Source: Salinirubrum litoreum
Lineage (GTDB): Archaea; Halobacteriota; Halobacteria; Halobacteriales; Haloferacaceae
NCBI RefSeq assembly: GCF_020567425.1
Contig: NZ_JAJCVJ010000005.1
Span: forward strand, 1-64,000
Length of the DNA stretch: 64,000 bases
Direction of reading: 5' to 3'
The stretch's first letter is position 1; each line of letters starts with the position of its first letter. Position numbers and translations under genes: made by a program. The notes below the pieces were generated by a model. That model saw only the letters and a program-made list of their open reading frames with translations, was not told the DNA's origin and searched no databases. Positions 51,400-60,008 of this stretch are shown piece by piece.

Positions 51400-52263
51400 T
51401 TACGTCCGACATACGTCGCAGGACCCGCATCCACGAGGCGTTCGCTCGTCGAAGTAGAGACGGCGCCACCGAGCAAACAGATCCGCATACGTGTCCTTGC
51501 TGTACGGGAATTGGTACAGATTGACCCCGTCCGGCAGGTCTGTGATTTCGGGCGCGTCTACGCCGGGGAATCCGTTACGAAACACGAGATCTTCTGTTTT
51601 CGACACCAGCTCAGGGGCAACTGTGGATGGGTTCGAGGCCTTCAAGAAGTAGAGTGATGGGATGAACTCGTTCGGGTCGAAGAATCCGTTTGCGTGAAGA
51701 ATCCACCCACAGAGCCACAGATACGCCTTCTCACTGGAGAAGAAGACTCCGTAGTGGTTGTCCGATTGCCGGCGTTTGTACACGAATACGGGGAGACCAT
51801 AGCTGAAGCCGACCCGCGTTGGTTCTGCGTGGATATAGCAGCCCTCACGGTCGATATAGTGGACCAGCGGAGCTTGACACAGCTTGCCCGGGTGTTCACC
51901 CGTACCGATCTGCTCCCATAGCTCCGAAACGGAGGCCACGTCCGCGCTTTCGTCCTCGAGAGTCGTATCATCGATTGCACGATGGACGGGCGCAGCAGAC
52001 TGAATCTCCTCGGGGAGATCGTCGCTGGATAGCTCCGCTGTCTCTCGGTCAGGGAGTGTCCGATAGAAGTGTTTATAGAAGCCCTCACGACGCCGCTTGT
52101 CGGCGAGCGTTTCGCACCGGGCGCAGTCTTCGATGAACATCGCTGGCACCACCCGGCCCGGATTCTCGGCGGCCTCCTCGTACAGACGACGCTGTCGTTC
52201 GGCCCGCCTGGCAATCTCATCCGGATCGGGGAGCGGTGAGCTCCTCTCAGACTCCGATGACAT
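51400..52263 (-). CDS. Hypothetical Cys-containing protein
   Basis: 287 residues from ATG 52263; ATG 52269 is an alternative. A Cys pair in DCARCE (about 52) and a C-terminal CGSCDVC could form a metal site. The central part has aromatic-rich segments (YGVFFSSEKAYLWLCGWIL). Its promoter region (52330-52370) contains TTTTTAACCGGGTTTAA, a near-palindrome. The family is not recognised. Confidence 0.58.
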   Translation of the reverse strand: MSSESERSSPLPDPDEIARRAERQRRLYEEAAENPGRVVPAMFIEDCARCETLADKRRREGFYKHFYRTLPDRETAELSSDDLPEEIQSAAPVHRAIDDTTLEDESADVASVSELWEQIGTGEHPGKLCQAPLVHYIDREGCYIHAEPTRVGFSYGLPVFVYKRRQSDNHYGVFFSSEKAYLWLCGWILHANGFFDPNEFIPSLYFLKASNPSTVAPELVSKTEDLVFRNGFPGVDAPEITDLPDGVNLYQFPYSKDTYADLFARWRRLYFDERTPRGCGSCDVCRT

Positions 52264-52419
52264 ACGCATACCTTTGGGCTGGAACAGCATCAGTTTCCGA
52301 GCAAGGACCCCACCCGACCGCCTTCTTGCGAATTTCGGAATCCGTTTTTAACCGGGTTTAAGTTGTCCAGTGACAGCCATTCGTCGAGATCCCAGAGACC
52401 TCACTCGATTCAGGAGAAG

Positions 52420-52452
52420 TTGTTTCTGCGCCGGCGATGGGTGCCGGCGCAC
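52420..52452 (+). ncRNA. Leader hairpin motif (copy 10)
   Basis: TGTTTCT then the exact arms GCGCCGGC and GCCGGCGC around GATGGGT, identical in stem and loop to copy 8. It ends about 19 nt before the start at 52471. Confidence 0.62.
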
Positions 52453-52470
52453 ACGCGCCGGCGGTGATCG

Positions 52471-53004
52471 ATGTCGACACGAAGTCAACTCCGATTCATC
52501 CAACGGAGCGAGTCCGCAGACGAACAGGCCGAAACCGACCGCATCGCACAAATCTACCGACACTCGGACGGCTATCCTGACAGCGTCCTCCGTGACCTTG
52601 TCCAGCTGAAGGAGTTGCTCGACGAGACACGGACAGAGCGCGGGCCTGCATACGCCGCTGCCCAGTTCCTGTTCCTCGACACGCTCTCGACGATGACCCT
52701 CTACGTGGACGAAGGGCGTGATCGGAGCATCCACGCTGACCAACCCTCAGATCTCCTCGACCCGGACAATATGGAGCACCTCGACCAGCCGATGTTCCTG
52801 CTCGGACACGGCGTCGAGAACCCAGCCGACGGCATCCACGGCGACGAAGAGTACCTCTACGTCGTTGAACTCCCGACCCGGAACCCGTTCGAGGACCCCT
52901 CCGAGTGGACCGTCAAGGTGAGTGGTCATTCCGCGTTCCCCCGGTGGGATGGTCCGACCGAGGACGCCTTCGAGCGGGCCAGCTGGCAGTTCCACGGCCC
53001 GTAG
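52471..53004 (+). CDS. Hypothetical acidic protein
   Basis: 177 residues. Helical N-terminal half (IYRHSDGYPDSVLRDLVQL, then AYAAAQFLFLDTLSTM), beta-rich C-terminal half. No metal or membrane motif. The convergent Mrr gene ends 52 bp further. The family is not recognised. Confidence 0.6.
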   Translation: MSTRSQLRFIQRSESADEQAETDRIAQIYRHSDGYPDSVLRDLVQLKELLDETRTERGPAYAAAQFLFLDTLSTMTLYVDEGRDRSIHADQPSDLLDPDNMEHLDQPMFLLGHGVENPADGIHGDEEYLYVVELPTRNPFEDPSEWTVKVSGHSAFPRWDGPTEDAFERASWQFHGP

Positions 53005-53055
53005 AGCACGTGCTCGAAGAGCTGGTCGCTAAGCCGACGTGAGAACGCGACCGGT

Positions 53056-54420
53056 CTAAATGATGCCGCCGATGGCGAGCAGGCCGACGACGAGCAGCAG
53101 CGTCGCGACCACACACCCTCCAGCGAGCAACTTGTTCTCCATCGCCTTCTCGTGGAGTGGCATTGCGGCGTATTCCTCGCGGAACGCCTCGAGGTTGTCC
53201 TCGTCGTAGAAGTACTTCGTCTTCAGCGCGAACCGTTTGGTGACCGCACAACCAGTACAAACCGGCTCGCCTTCCAACCGTTCCGTTTTGGTGTGGCTGT
53301 TGCAGGCGATGGCCCCGCAGTTCGGACAGTAGGTGTACGTCCCATCGACGCCGCTCGTGTCACAGTGGACGCACCGATGGATGCCGTCCTCGTCTGTTAC
53401 TCTGGACGGCCCTGCCGCGTAGTACTCGTAGGGGTAGGTGTACTCCTGGAGTTCCGTCGTCTGTCGAACCTCGGGAAGGTACACCGGTTCGATCGACTGG
53501 ACCGAGATATCCGAGCGGTTCGGCTCGCAGGTCTTGTTGTAGGTGACGTTGTTGTCGCCGGTGTAGGTGACCGTCGTCGTGTGGTGCTGCTGGAGCCGCT
53601 CGACGGCCCACTCTTTGTACTCGGTCTGCGTCTGGCCGAACCGGTTCTCCTCAACGTCGTCGAACACCTCCGCGAATTGCTCGGTGTCGAGATCGACCGT
53701 CGCGTGGAGGTTCTCCGTGACCAACGTCGCGACGTCCTCGTCGACGACCTGCGGCTGCCCGCGTTCGGCGCGGGCGACGAATCGAGTCCGGTCGTTGATC
53801 CGGTGGATGACGCCCACCGACGTCTCGAAGACAGCGTTCGTGTCGGCGGTGACCGCGACCACCGGGCGGAACGTCACCGCCGAATGTGGTTCTGGGAGGT
53901 CAGTGGCCTCAATGTTCTCGATGTCGCGGAACGCCTCCGCGACGGCCGCGTCGACGTCGGCGGCCGGGTCGTACGGCCGTAGTGTCTCGTCACAGAGGAT
54001 CTCGATGCGGCCGTTGTAGAGATCGAGACCGATCTCGTCGGCGATCTCCCGGAGGCTCTCGCCGTCGAGCAGCTCGATGGGATGGGGATCATCGTTCTGC
54101 TGGAGACGCTGGGCGTACTCCTGAGCAGGGTTCGTGAACCGGCCGGTCGTCACGACCATGCCGCGTTTCGGGCCGTCGAAGTCGAACGTCGCGATCGCCG
54201 AGTGGAGCTTCTGGACGACCGGCCGCCCCACCGTCCCGGTGTGCTTGCACTCCACGATGATCGCGCGCCGGGTGCCGTCGACGACTTCCTCCATGATGAC
54301 GTCCCGCCCCTCGTCGGCGGTTCGCTCGGCCTGACGGACGTTCTCGTAGCCGAGGTTGCGGAACACGTCCTCCATCACGTCCTCGAACTCGAACCCTGAG
54401 AGATCGTCCAGTACAGCCAT
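53056..54420 (-). CDS. Mrr-type restriction endonuclease with zinc ribbons and a membrane anchor
   Basis: 454 residues from ATG 54420. The N-terminal Mrr_cat fold has GYENVRQAERTADEGRDVI (active-site Asp) and IIVECKHTG (E-x-K), then QKLHSAIATFDFDGPKRGMV. The middle region is beta-rich. A C-terminal zinc region (CVHCDTS, CPNCGAIACNSH, CTGC, about 345-405) precedes a single membrane segment (about 435-452). Mrr enzymes cut methylated DNA. A membrane anchor could place it at the site of DNA entry. Confidence 0.78.
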   Translation of the reverse strand: MAVLDDLSGFEFEDVMEDVFRNLGYENVRQAERTADEGRDVIMEEVVDGTRRAIIVECKHTGTVGRPVVQKLHSAIATFDFDGPKRGMVVTTGRFTNPAQEYAQRLQQNDDPHPIELLDGESLREIADEIGLDLYNGRIEILCDETLRPYDPAADVDAAVAEAFRDIENIEATDLPEPHSAVTFRPVVAVTADTNAVFETSVGVIHRINDRTRFVARAERGQPQVVDEDVATLVTENLHATVDLDTEQFAEVFDDVEENRFGQTQTEYKEWAVERLQQHHTTTVTYTGDNNVTYNKTCEPNRSDISVQSIEPVYLPEVRQTTELQEYTYPYEYYAAGPSRVTDEDGIHRCVHCDTSGVDGTYTYCPNCGAIACNSHTKTERLEGEPVCTGCAVTKRFALKTKYFYDEDNLEAFREEYAAMPLHEKAMENKLLAGGCVVATLLLVVGLLAIGGII

Positions 54421-54482
54421 CCGGATATACCTGGACAGTACGTTGCAACTGTCAAATACGTTGCCGAACACAGCTACGTCCT

Positions 54483-54513
54483 GTTTTTGAACCCCCGAGA
54501 GGGGTGCGGGGGT
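54483..54513 (+). ncRNA. Leader hairpin motif (copy 11)
   Basis: TTTTTGAA then CCCCC and GGGGG around GAGAGGGGTGC. The gene upstream is divergent, so the T run cannot be the terminator of a plus-strand gene. It ends about 30 nt before the start at 54543. Confidence 0.65.
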
Positions 54514-54542
54514 GACCGAACGAGCCTCCCGCGAACCAACCT

Positions 54543-54947
54543 ATGAGTGGAATCAGCAACCCACGCTCACACGTACAGTCACGGACCTCGGCAGATCCCG
54601 ACGTCATCTACGTCGGTTACCGTCGTCGAGGCCGCGCCATCGTCGAGAAGCAATCGGACCAAGAACAGCTCACGCCAGAGCAAAGTCTGGAGTTGGTGAA
54701 TCACAGTCCTTCGGGCTTCGAATGGGGATATAGTGGCAGCGGTCCGGCCCAACTCGCACTCGCCCTTCTGCTCGATTACACTGACGATGAGGAGGTGGCA
54801 CTTGGGGAGTACAAGGCGTTCAAGACCGAAGTGGTGAGCCAGCTAGAGTGTACAGGACCCGACGGCTGCTGGCGACTCACCGGCCGCGATATAGATGCAG
54901 CCCTTCGTGAGATAGTCGACGAGCCAGTCGCACGGTCCGTCAACTAA
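54543..54947 (+). CDS. DUF6166-like protein
   Basis: 134 residues. The segment GFEWGYSGSGPAQLALALL is diagnostic of DUF6166, a small family of accessory DNA. An N-terminal strand (VIYVGYRRRGRAIVE) fits. It may be co-transcribed with the gene 19 nt downstream. Function unknown. Confidence 0.75.
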   Translation: MSGISNPRSHVQSRTSADPDVIYVGYRRRGRAIVEKQSDQEQLTPEQSLELVNHSPSGFEWGYSGSGPAQLALALLLDYTDDEEVALGEYKAFKTEVVSQLECTGPDGCWRLTGRDIDAALREIVDEPVARSVN

Positions 54948-54966
54948 CGATCACAGAGAGGAAACA

Positions 54967-55245
54967 ATGTCAGAACACACCCAGCAGCCTCGTACGGGCG
55001 CAGAATCGCCGCAGAACCGTGAGCGTCAGGCATCAACCGAGTACGTCGAGCGAAGCGATATCGGCGTCTCGCTCACCGTCAAACTCACTCGCGGTACTGG
55101 AACCCGCGATCAAGACAAGATCACGGCCAAAGTGAAGGGCAAGACGCTCGAAGACGCCCGCGAGGATATGGAAACCCTCCGCGAGTATATCCACGACCTC
55201 GCTGAGGACACTCGCCAGATCCAGCCAGGCGACCCACACGAATAG
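54967..55245 (+). CDS. Small acidic protein (DUF7389-like)
   Basis: 92 residues. A disordered N-terminus precedes a beta-strand pair (GVSLTVKLTRGTGTRDQDKI) and a helix (LEDAREDMETLREYIHDLAE). It follows the DUF6166-like gene by 19 nt and is probably in the same transcript. Function unknown. Confidence 0.62.
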   Translation: MSEHTQQPRTGAESPQNRERQASTEYVERSDIGVSLTVKLTRGTGTRDQDKITAKVKGKTLEDAREDMETLREYIHDLAEDTRQIQPGDPHE

Positions 55246-55285
55246 TACTTCTTTTGACTATTGCACAGAATTGTGTAACCACAGG

Positions 55286-55945
55286 ATGTACGAAGTGTGC
55301 GGTGAGAAGGAACTCAAGGTCCTCCTCGCGCTTGACCCGGGCGATTCCATCTCAGGCGTCGCGCGAAAGATCGACGAGAACCGCGAGACGATACGTCGCG
55401 TCGTGAACCGCCTCGAAGAGGCGGGATACGTCGCGTACGATGATGGCCTCCAGCTTGTCGATCAGACGCTCCGAGACGCCGGTCTCGAGTTCCTGACGGC
55501 GTCAGCAAACATCTCGCCGCCATCCATAACGGAGGCGTATGTCCTCCCGCAGTTCGCGGGGATGGAGTATGCATACACTGGCATCGATGCGGTCTACGTC
55601 TGGACCCGCGGTGGCTACCAGGTCGCTCGCGGCCCAGAGGACTATCCGCTGTTCATCGCGGTCCACAAATCCGAACTCGACGCCTGGACGGCGTTCTTCG
55701 ATCGATTCGGAATCCCGACTGCGGAAGAACGCCTGCCCGCTGCCGACCTCAATAGTGCGATTCAGGTGGTACTCAAACCGCGGCCACAGATCGAGGCAGA
55801 GATGGTCGACGGACGGCCCGTTATCTCCCTCCAAGAAACCGTAGCGTTCGCAAACGAGCACTACGCGCACTTCCAGTCAGCACTCGACATGCTCGGCCGC
55901 ATGTACGACAGCGTCGACACTGACGCGAACTACCGTCCCAGCTGA
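55286..55945 (+). CDS. Winged-helix protein with an AbiEi-like layout
   Basis: 219 residues from ATG 55286. The N-terminal winged helix is at about 7-55 (SISGVARKIDENRETIRRVV). A larger alpha/beta domain with YAYTGIDAVYVWTRGGYQVA follows. The wHTH plus alpha/beta layout recalls AbiEi-type antitoxins, but no AbiEii partner lies next to it. A short palindrome, CACAGAATTGTG, lies upstream at about 55264-55275. Confidence 0.6.
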   Translation: MYEVCGEKELKVLLALDPGDSISGVARKIDENRETIRRVVNRLEEAGYVAYDDGLQLVDQTLRDAGLEFLTASANISPPSITEAYVLPQFAGMEYAYTGIDAVYVWTRGGYQVARGPEDYPLFIAVHKSELDAWTAFFDRFGIPTAEERLPAADLNSAIQVVLKPRPQIEAEMVDGRPVISLQETVAFANEHYAHFQSALDMLGRMYDSVDTDANYRPS

Positions 55946-55993
55946 CTTGGAGTTCTGATTAGGAATTTCTTCGACCAGGTATGGCCTGGCAGC

Positions 55994-56024
55994 TGTTTTT
56001 GTCGCCTTGAGAGAGCGGAGGCGA
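55994..56024 (+). ncRNA. Leader hairpin motif (copy 12)
   Basis: TTTTTG then TCGCC and GGCGA around TTGAGAGAGCGGA. It ends 7 nt before the start at 56031. Confidence 0.58.
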
Positions 56025-56030
56025 ACAAAA

Positions 56031-56252
56031 ATGAGCGACTCGTCGAATCTATCCGTCGAATCAGACGGTCTCACACCGGAACAGCGTCTCGAACCACCAA
56101 ATACCCGACTCATCAACGCTGGTATTGCGACGATTCACGACATGGAGACGCTCCGAGCCTGCGTCGCCTACGAGAACGCGAATCAGGGGCGCGTCCAAAT
56201 CCTCCGCCGGCTTGAACAGCGGGCCAGCGAAATCCGCTCACAGGACGACTAA
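56031..56252 (+). CDS. Small helical protein
   Basis: 73 residues from ATG 56031. A possible helix-hairpin-helix-like core (LINAGIATIHDMETLRACVA) has the pattern of a short DNA-contact or protein-contact fold. The tail is charged. The family is not recognised. Confidence 0.58.
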   Translation: MSDSSNLSVESDGLTPEQRLEPPNTRLINAGIATIHDMETLRACVAYENANQGRVQILRRLEQRASEIRSQDD

Positions 56253-56330
56253 CGGAACATTCGGGGATGTCTGTCGGAGCCTTAGTAGATGAAGGATCGA
56301 ATGATTGACCCACCGTATTAGGGTTTGGAA

Positions 56331-56357
56331 TATTATAGTTCAGACTATTATAGTCTG
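56331..56357. promoter_or_regulatory. Palindrome upstream of the DUF234 ATPase
   Basis: CAGACTA-TTA-TAGTCTG (56341-56357) is an exact 7-bp dyad. TATTATAG occurs twice in it (56331 and 56346). It lies about 50 bp before the start, overlapping the likely promoter. Confidence 0.55.
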
Positions 56358-56382
56358 GTTCCTAACTTCGGAGCACATATGT

Positions 56383-56405
56383 ACCTCCCGCTACGACCGG
56401 GAGGT
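56383..56405 (+). promoter_or_regulatory. Hairpin directly before the ATPase start
   Basis: ACCTCCCG and CGGGAGGT are exact 8-bp arms with a 7-nt loop, ending at the base before ATG 56406. The 3' arm contains GGAGG, so folding would hide a Shine-Dalgarno sequence. If translation starts at ATG 56379 instead, the hairpin is inside the coding region. Confidence 0.5.
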
Positions 56406-57821
56406 ATGGACCAGTTCGTCAATCGTATCGATGAACTCGATCGGTTGCAGACCCTCTATGAGAGTGGCACTGCAGAACTCGCAATCATTTATGGGCGCCG
56501 CCAGATCGGCAAGAGCGAACTCGTCCGCCAATCGATTGCCGACCGCGACGATGCCGTGTACTATCAGGCAGTCCAAGGGACAGCGACGACACAGCTCAGG
56601 CGATTCGTCGAGGCAGCAGCGTCGACCTATCCCGACATCACGGCCGTCAAAGAGGAGTGGGAACCGCTCTTAACGTACCTCACCGACAGAGACGCCGTCA
56701 TCGTCATCGACGAATTTCCGTACCTCATCGAATCGAACGAGGGACTTCCCTCGGTCATTCAACATCTGTGGGATACAGCTATCGACGAGAGTCAGGCGAC
56801 GCTCGTCCTCACAGGCTCTGCAATCGGCATGATCCATACCCACGTCCTCGATGGCGGTGCGCCACTCTACGGACGGGTGTCCCAGACACCGAATGGCCGC
56901 CTCGAACTCGCCCAGCTGCCGTTTCGCTCCATCCAAGAGTTCGTGCCGACGTACGATCCCGAAGAACGGGTGTTCGTCTATGGCGTCTTCGGCGGCACAC
57001 CCCGATATCTCAGCCCGCTCGATCCATCACAGAGCCTCGGAGAGAACATCACGCGGCTGCTGTGCGACCCGGATGGTCCACTCCACGACGAGCCCGAAAC
57101 CGTCCTCCAGATGGAACTCAACGAGGTGAACACGTATTTTTCGGTTCTAGAGTCGATGGCCAGCGGGAACCGCAGTCGAAACGAGATCGCTCAGGGAGCC
57201 GGCATCGAGAGCACCAACACGTCGTACTACTTCGACCGGCTGGAAACCCTCCAGATCATCGAGAAACATCATCCGGCACTCGCCGATCCGGCGCGCAGCA
57301 AGCGGACTCGATACAAGATTCGAGATCCCGTATTCCGGTTTTACTTCCGGTATCTCTACGGCCGCGGAGGACAGTACGAACTCTACGGCGAGAACGCCTA
57401 CGCGGATCTCATCGAACCGGAATTGCCCGACTTCGTCAGCGAAACGTTCGAATCGCTCTGTCACCAGGCGGTGCCGGCGCTCTATGCAGACTACCAGCTC
57501 ACACAGGTGCCAAGCCAGTGGTGGTACAAGGGCCAGGAAGTAGATGTCGTCGCACCAACTGACGAGTCAACGCTGATCGCTGGCGAAGCGAAATTTACCA
57601 ACACCCCCCTCGGCTATGACGTGCTCGCGGACCTCGAAGACGACGTGGAGCAAATCGATTGGACACCCACCGGAGGTGGCGAGCCGACGTATGAATTCGC
57701 CTTGTTCAGCCGCTCCGGGTTCAAACGCTCCGTCGAGGAAGCTGCAGACGAGCGTGATGATCTCCGGCTATTCGATCTCTCCGATATCGTTGCCATTCTC
57801 GAGAGTGGAACCACCCATTAA
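56406..57821 (+). CDS. Archaeal ATPase with DUF234 C-terminus
   Basis: 471 residues from ATG 56406 (MDQFVNRIDELDRLQ), the usual start of this family; ATG 56379 would add nine residues. Walker A is IIYGRRQIGKSELV (near 30-45) and Walker B VIVIDEFPYL (near 100). A winged helix follows (NEIAQGAGIESTNTSYYFDR), and the C-terminal DUF234 nuclease-like domain includes WWYKGQEVDVVAP and LIAGEAKFT, which look like the D and E-x-K residues of a PD-(D/E)xK fold. These ATPases are abundant in archaea and linked to mobile DNA. Confidence 0.8.
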   Translation: MDQFVNRIDELDRLQTLYESGTAELAIIYGRRQIGKSELVRQSIADRDDAVYYQAVQGTATTQLRRFVEAAASTYPDITAVKEEWEPLLTYLTDRDAVIVIDEFPYLIESNEGLPSVIQHLWDTAIDESQATLVLTGSAIGMIHTHVLDGGAPLYGRVSQTPNGRLELAQLPFRSIQEFVPTYDPEERVFVYGVFGGTPRYLSPLDPSQSLGENITRLLCDPDGPLHDEPETVLQMELNEVNTYFSVLESMASGNRSRNEIAQGAGIESTNTSYYFDRLETLQIIEKHHPALADPARSKRTRYKIRDPVFRFYFRYLYGRGGQYELYGENAYADLIEPELPDFVSETFESLCHQAVPALYADYQLTQVPSQWWYKGQEVDVVAPTDESTLIAGEAKFTNTPLGYDVLADLEDDVEQIDWTPTGGGEPTYEFALFSRSGFKRSVEEAADERDDLRLFDLSDIVAILESGTTH

Positions 57822-57846
57822 CGCCGGAAGGTAACAGCTGGGGAAA

Positions 57847-57874
57847 GTTTTTCTCCCCCAAAGGGGTGCGGGGG
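57847..57874 (+). ncRNA. Leader hairpin motif (copy 13)
   Basis: TTTTTC then TCCCCC and GGGGGA around AAAGGGGTGC. It ends about 30 nt before the start at 57904. Confidence 0.65.
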
Positions 57875-57903
57875 AATCAAACGTACCCCCAGAGGCGAAC
57901 CAA

Positions 57904-58323
57904 ATGAAAGAAACCAACGAGACGACAGCGTATCGAATAACGATCACTCTCGATAGCGCCGAGCTCCCCGTCGACCAGCAAGCCCGCAACGCGCTTCTCA
58001 CCGAGTTCCGTTCACGAGTCGGCCATCTCGTCGAAGGGCTTCGTGGCATCGACGCTGAGCAAGACGACATCGACATCAGTACGGGCTACCGATATGCGCA
58101 AGTTCCGGCGACGTGCCCACTCTGTAGCGAGCCACTCGATCTCCAAAGCGTCCATCTGGATACAGAGAACGGAGCCCTAGCAAGCGCGGTATGTTCGAGC
58201 GATCAGTGTAACTGGAGCGGTGATGCAGTCTATCGAATCATCGACCTCGAGGGCAGCGAAAGCGACGCCTTCGAGAGCAGCGTACTAACCGGGGATATCG
58301 CTCCGAGCTACCACCCGTACTGA
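57904..58323 (+). CDS. Zinc-binding hypothetical protein
   Basis: 139 residues. A ferredoxin-like N-terminal part is followed by a zinc ribbon (CPLCSE and CSSDQC, about 77-105). Function unknown. It ends before operator pair copy 4. Confidence 0.62.
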   Translation: MKETNETTAYRITITLDSAELPVDQQARNALLTEFRSRVGHLVEGLRGIDAEQDDIDISTGYRYAQVPATCPLCSEPLDLQSVHLDTENGALASAVCSSDQCNWSGDAVYRIIDLEGSESDAFESSVLTGDIAPSYHPY

Positions 58324-58389
58324 ACTGAGATCTGCGAGGTATCCCTGCTGAGCCGACAACGTAGCAGCCCCCACAGGGAACCAGCCCGA

Positions 58390-58431
58390 TTAACCAACAG
58401 GAACCGTACAACAGCAATCGGTGTTGGTTAA
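58390..58431. promoter_or_regulatory. Paired inverted element TTAACCAAC / GTTGGTTAA (copy 4)
   Basis: Exact arms at 58390-58398 and 58423-58431, 24 bp apart. Leader hairpin copy 14 begins 20 bp after it, and the gene starts 70 bp after it. Confidence 0.62.
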
Positions 58432-58450
58432 CGATTAGCCGCCGGTCGCA

Positions 58451-58480
58451 GTTTTTCTCCCCCAGGAGGGGTGCGGGGCG
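58451..58480 (+). ncRNA. Leader hairpin motif (copy 14)
   Basis: TTTTTC then TCCCC and GGGGCGA around CAGGAGGGGTGC. It ends 21 nt before the start at 58501. Confidence 0.64.
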
Positions 58481-58500
58481 AGTTCCCGCGTTGATTCATC

Positions 58501-59502
58501 ATGGCACTCACAGCGAGGACGACCAGCAACGCAGCCAGCGAAATTGCGGCTGCTCGGCAGGCAGACCACGTGGCGTTTCTTCATCGAGTTCCGTTTGCAT
58601 TTGACGCTCTCGGACTCGGTTTTCTCACCGGGTTTCGGGAAGACTGTACCTACCAACAGCAACAATTCAAAGCGTTAGAGTTGCCAGTCGGGATGCTCGA
58701 TAACGATTTTCGAAACCCAGACCTTGATCGGTACGTCGAACACTTTTTCGAATATGAGCCTCAGGTCGGAGTGATTGGTGATGCCTACGGAGTCGAAGAA
58801 GTAGACCGATACGTCGCTGCTGCTCGCGAGATTCAAGGAAGCTACCCAGAATCGGATCTCGTCATCGTCCCCAAATGCCGTGCCGCGATTCGCGCGATCC
58901 CTGATGACCTCGTCGTCGGGTACTCCCGTGGATACGCCGACCGGCTCGCTCACGAGTTTTCAGAACCGAGCGATTGGCGTGGTCGTCGCGTCCATATACT
59001 CGGAGGGAGTCCGCCGAAACAACTGGACGTCATTAAGCAGCTCACCCGTCCCACGCTGACGGGTGACCCACCCGCAGATATCGTCGGCATCGACTGGAAT
59101 GGGCTTCACCGTGGCGCACAGTTCGGCGAGTTCTGGACGGCTAGTGGGTGGGACGACAGCGGTCGCGACGCCGAGCACATGACGATCCGAAAAACCGTCC
59201 GGTGCAGTCTCGCAAAGGTCCGGGAGTTCTGGCAGGCACGAGGCGTTTGGCCCGAATCGACAACGAAGGAAGATGGTGTCGAGTTCGAGTATCGCGGTCC
59301 GTCACCGAGTGATATCGAGAGTGCGGCGTGTACTGAGTGCGATGTGAACGTTTGGACGACTGAACGAGGGCCCTACGTAGCAGAGTACGATACGGGAGAC
59401 ATCTGTGGGTACTGTAGCTACGACTGCTACTTCACGCATCGGCATCGGAACCAGCTCGAAGAGCTAGTCGGCGAACAAAGCGTCTACTTCCCGCCAGCTT
59501 GA
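58501..59502 (+). CDS. DUF6610-like protein
   Basis: 333 residues. The central block VIVPKCRAAIRAIPDDLVVG, then GGSPPKQLDVIKQL and VGIDWNGLHRGAQFGEFW, matches haloarchaeal DUF6610, a probable TIM-barrel-like fold. C-terminal zinc cysteines lie in CTECDVN and CGYCSYDC. It is expressed behind an operator pair and a leader hairpin. A nucleotide- or RNA-related enzymatic role is possible but not shown. Confidence 0.72.
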   Translation: MALTARTTSNAASEIAAARQADHVAFLHRVPFAFDALGLGFLTGFREDCTYQQQQFKALELPVGMLDNDFRNPDLDRYVEHFFEYEPQVGVIGDAYGVEEVDRYVAAAREIQGSYPESDLVIVPKCRAAIRAIPDDLVVGYSRGYADRLAHEFSEPSDWRGRRVHILGGSPPKQLDVIKQLTRPTLTGDPPADIVGIDWNGLHRGAQFGEFWTASGWDDSGRDAEHMTIRKTVRCSLAKVREFWQARGVWPESTTKEDGVEFEYRGPSPSDIESAACTECDVNVWTTERGPYVAEYDTGDICGYCSYDCYFTHRHRNQLEELVGEQSVYFPPA

Positions 59503-59512
59503 GCAGCGAGTC

Positions 59513-59543
59513 GTTTTTTCGCCCCCGGAAGGGGTGAGGGCTC
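59513..59543 (+). ncRNA. Leader hairpin motif (copy 15)
   Basis: TTTTTTC then GCCC and GGGC around CCGGAAGGGGTGA. It ends about 31 nt before the start at 59574. Confidence 0.62.
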
Positions 59544-59573
59544 GAAAGAGAGCGTACAAGAGAGTGATTCTAC

Positions 59574-59921
59574 ATGAGTCAAAAACAGAACCCGAGTGAC
59601 GTCTCAATCGATCAGATTCCAATCAACCTACCGAGCACCCAGACGTCCGAGGTAGATCCAGCAGACGTTCCCGAGGAGATCCAATCGATCACCTGTGGGC
59701 TAGCAAGCGAGCACCCGCCGACGAATCCGCTCGTTGTGCTGAAAGCGGCCCGCTGGTGGTATATCCACGGAAAGGGTGGCACCGACCCCGCATTCCAGTG
59801 GGCCATCGAGTGGGCACGGCACCTCGCGACAGACACGCCCAGCGACGTAGAGCGGTTCGACGAGTATCTCGAGTACCTCGTTACAGTCGGGTTCGCGGAC
59901 GAACCACACGAACTCCGGTGA
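59574..59921 (+). CDS. Hypothetical protein
   Basis: 115 residues. A disordered N-terminus precedes a helical C-terminal part with VVLKAARWWYIHGKGG and WAIEWARHLATDTPSD. No metal or membrane motif. The family is not recognised. It is part of the leader-linked gene set. Confidence 0.6.
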   Translation: MSQKQNPSDVSIDQIPINLPSTQTSEVDPADVPEEIQSITCGLASEHPPTNPLVVLKAARWWYIHGKGGTDPAFQWAIEWARHLATDTPSDVERFDEYLEYLVTVGFADEPHELR

Positions 59922-59935
59922 CACTCAGGGGAGGT

Positions 59936-59967
59936 TGTTTGTGCGCCCCAGAGGGGTGCGGCGCGTT
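59936..59967 (+). ncRNA. Leader hairpin motif (copy 16)
   Basis: TTGTTTGT then GCGCC and GGCGC around CCAGAGGGGTGC. It ends about 42 nt before the start at 60009. Confidence 0.62.
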
Positions 59968-60008
59968 CTAAACTGACGCGGTCGCGGTGAACTCGATTCA
60001 GTGAAATT

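Noticed and set aside
53152-53982. Plus-strand frame opposite the Mrr gene
   Set aside because: Composition and overlap show a shadow of the nuclease gene, which has clear active-site and zinc motifs.
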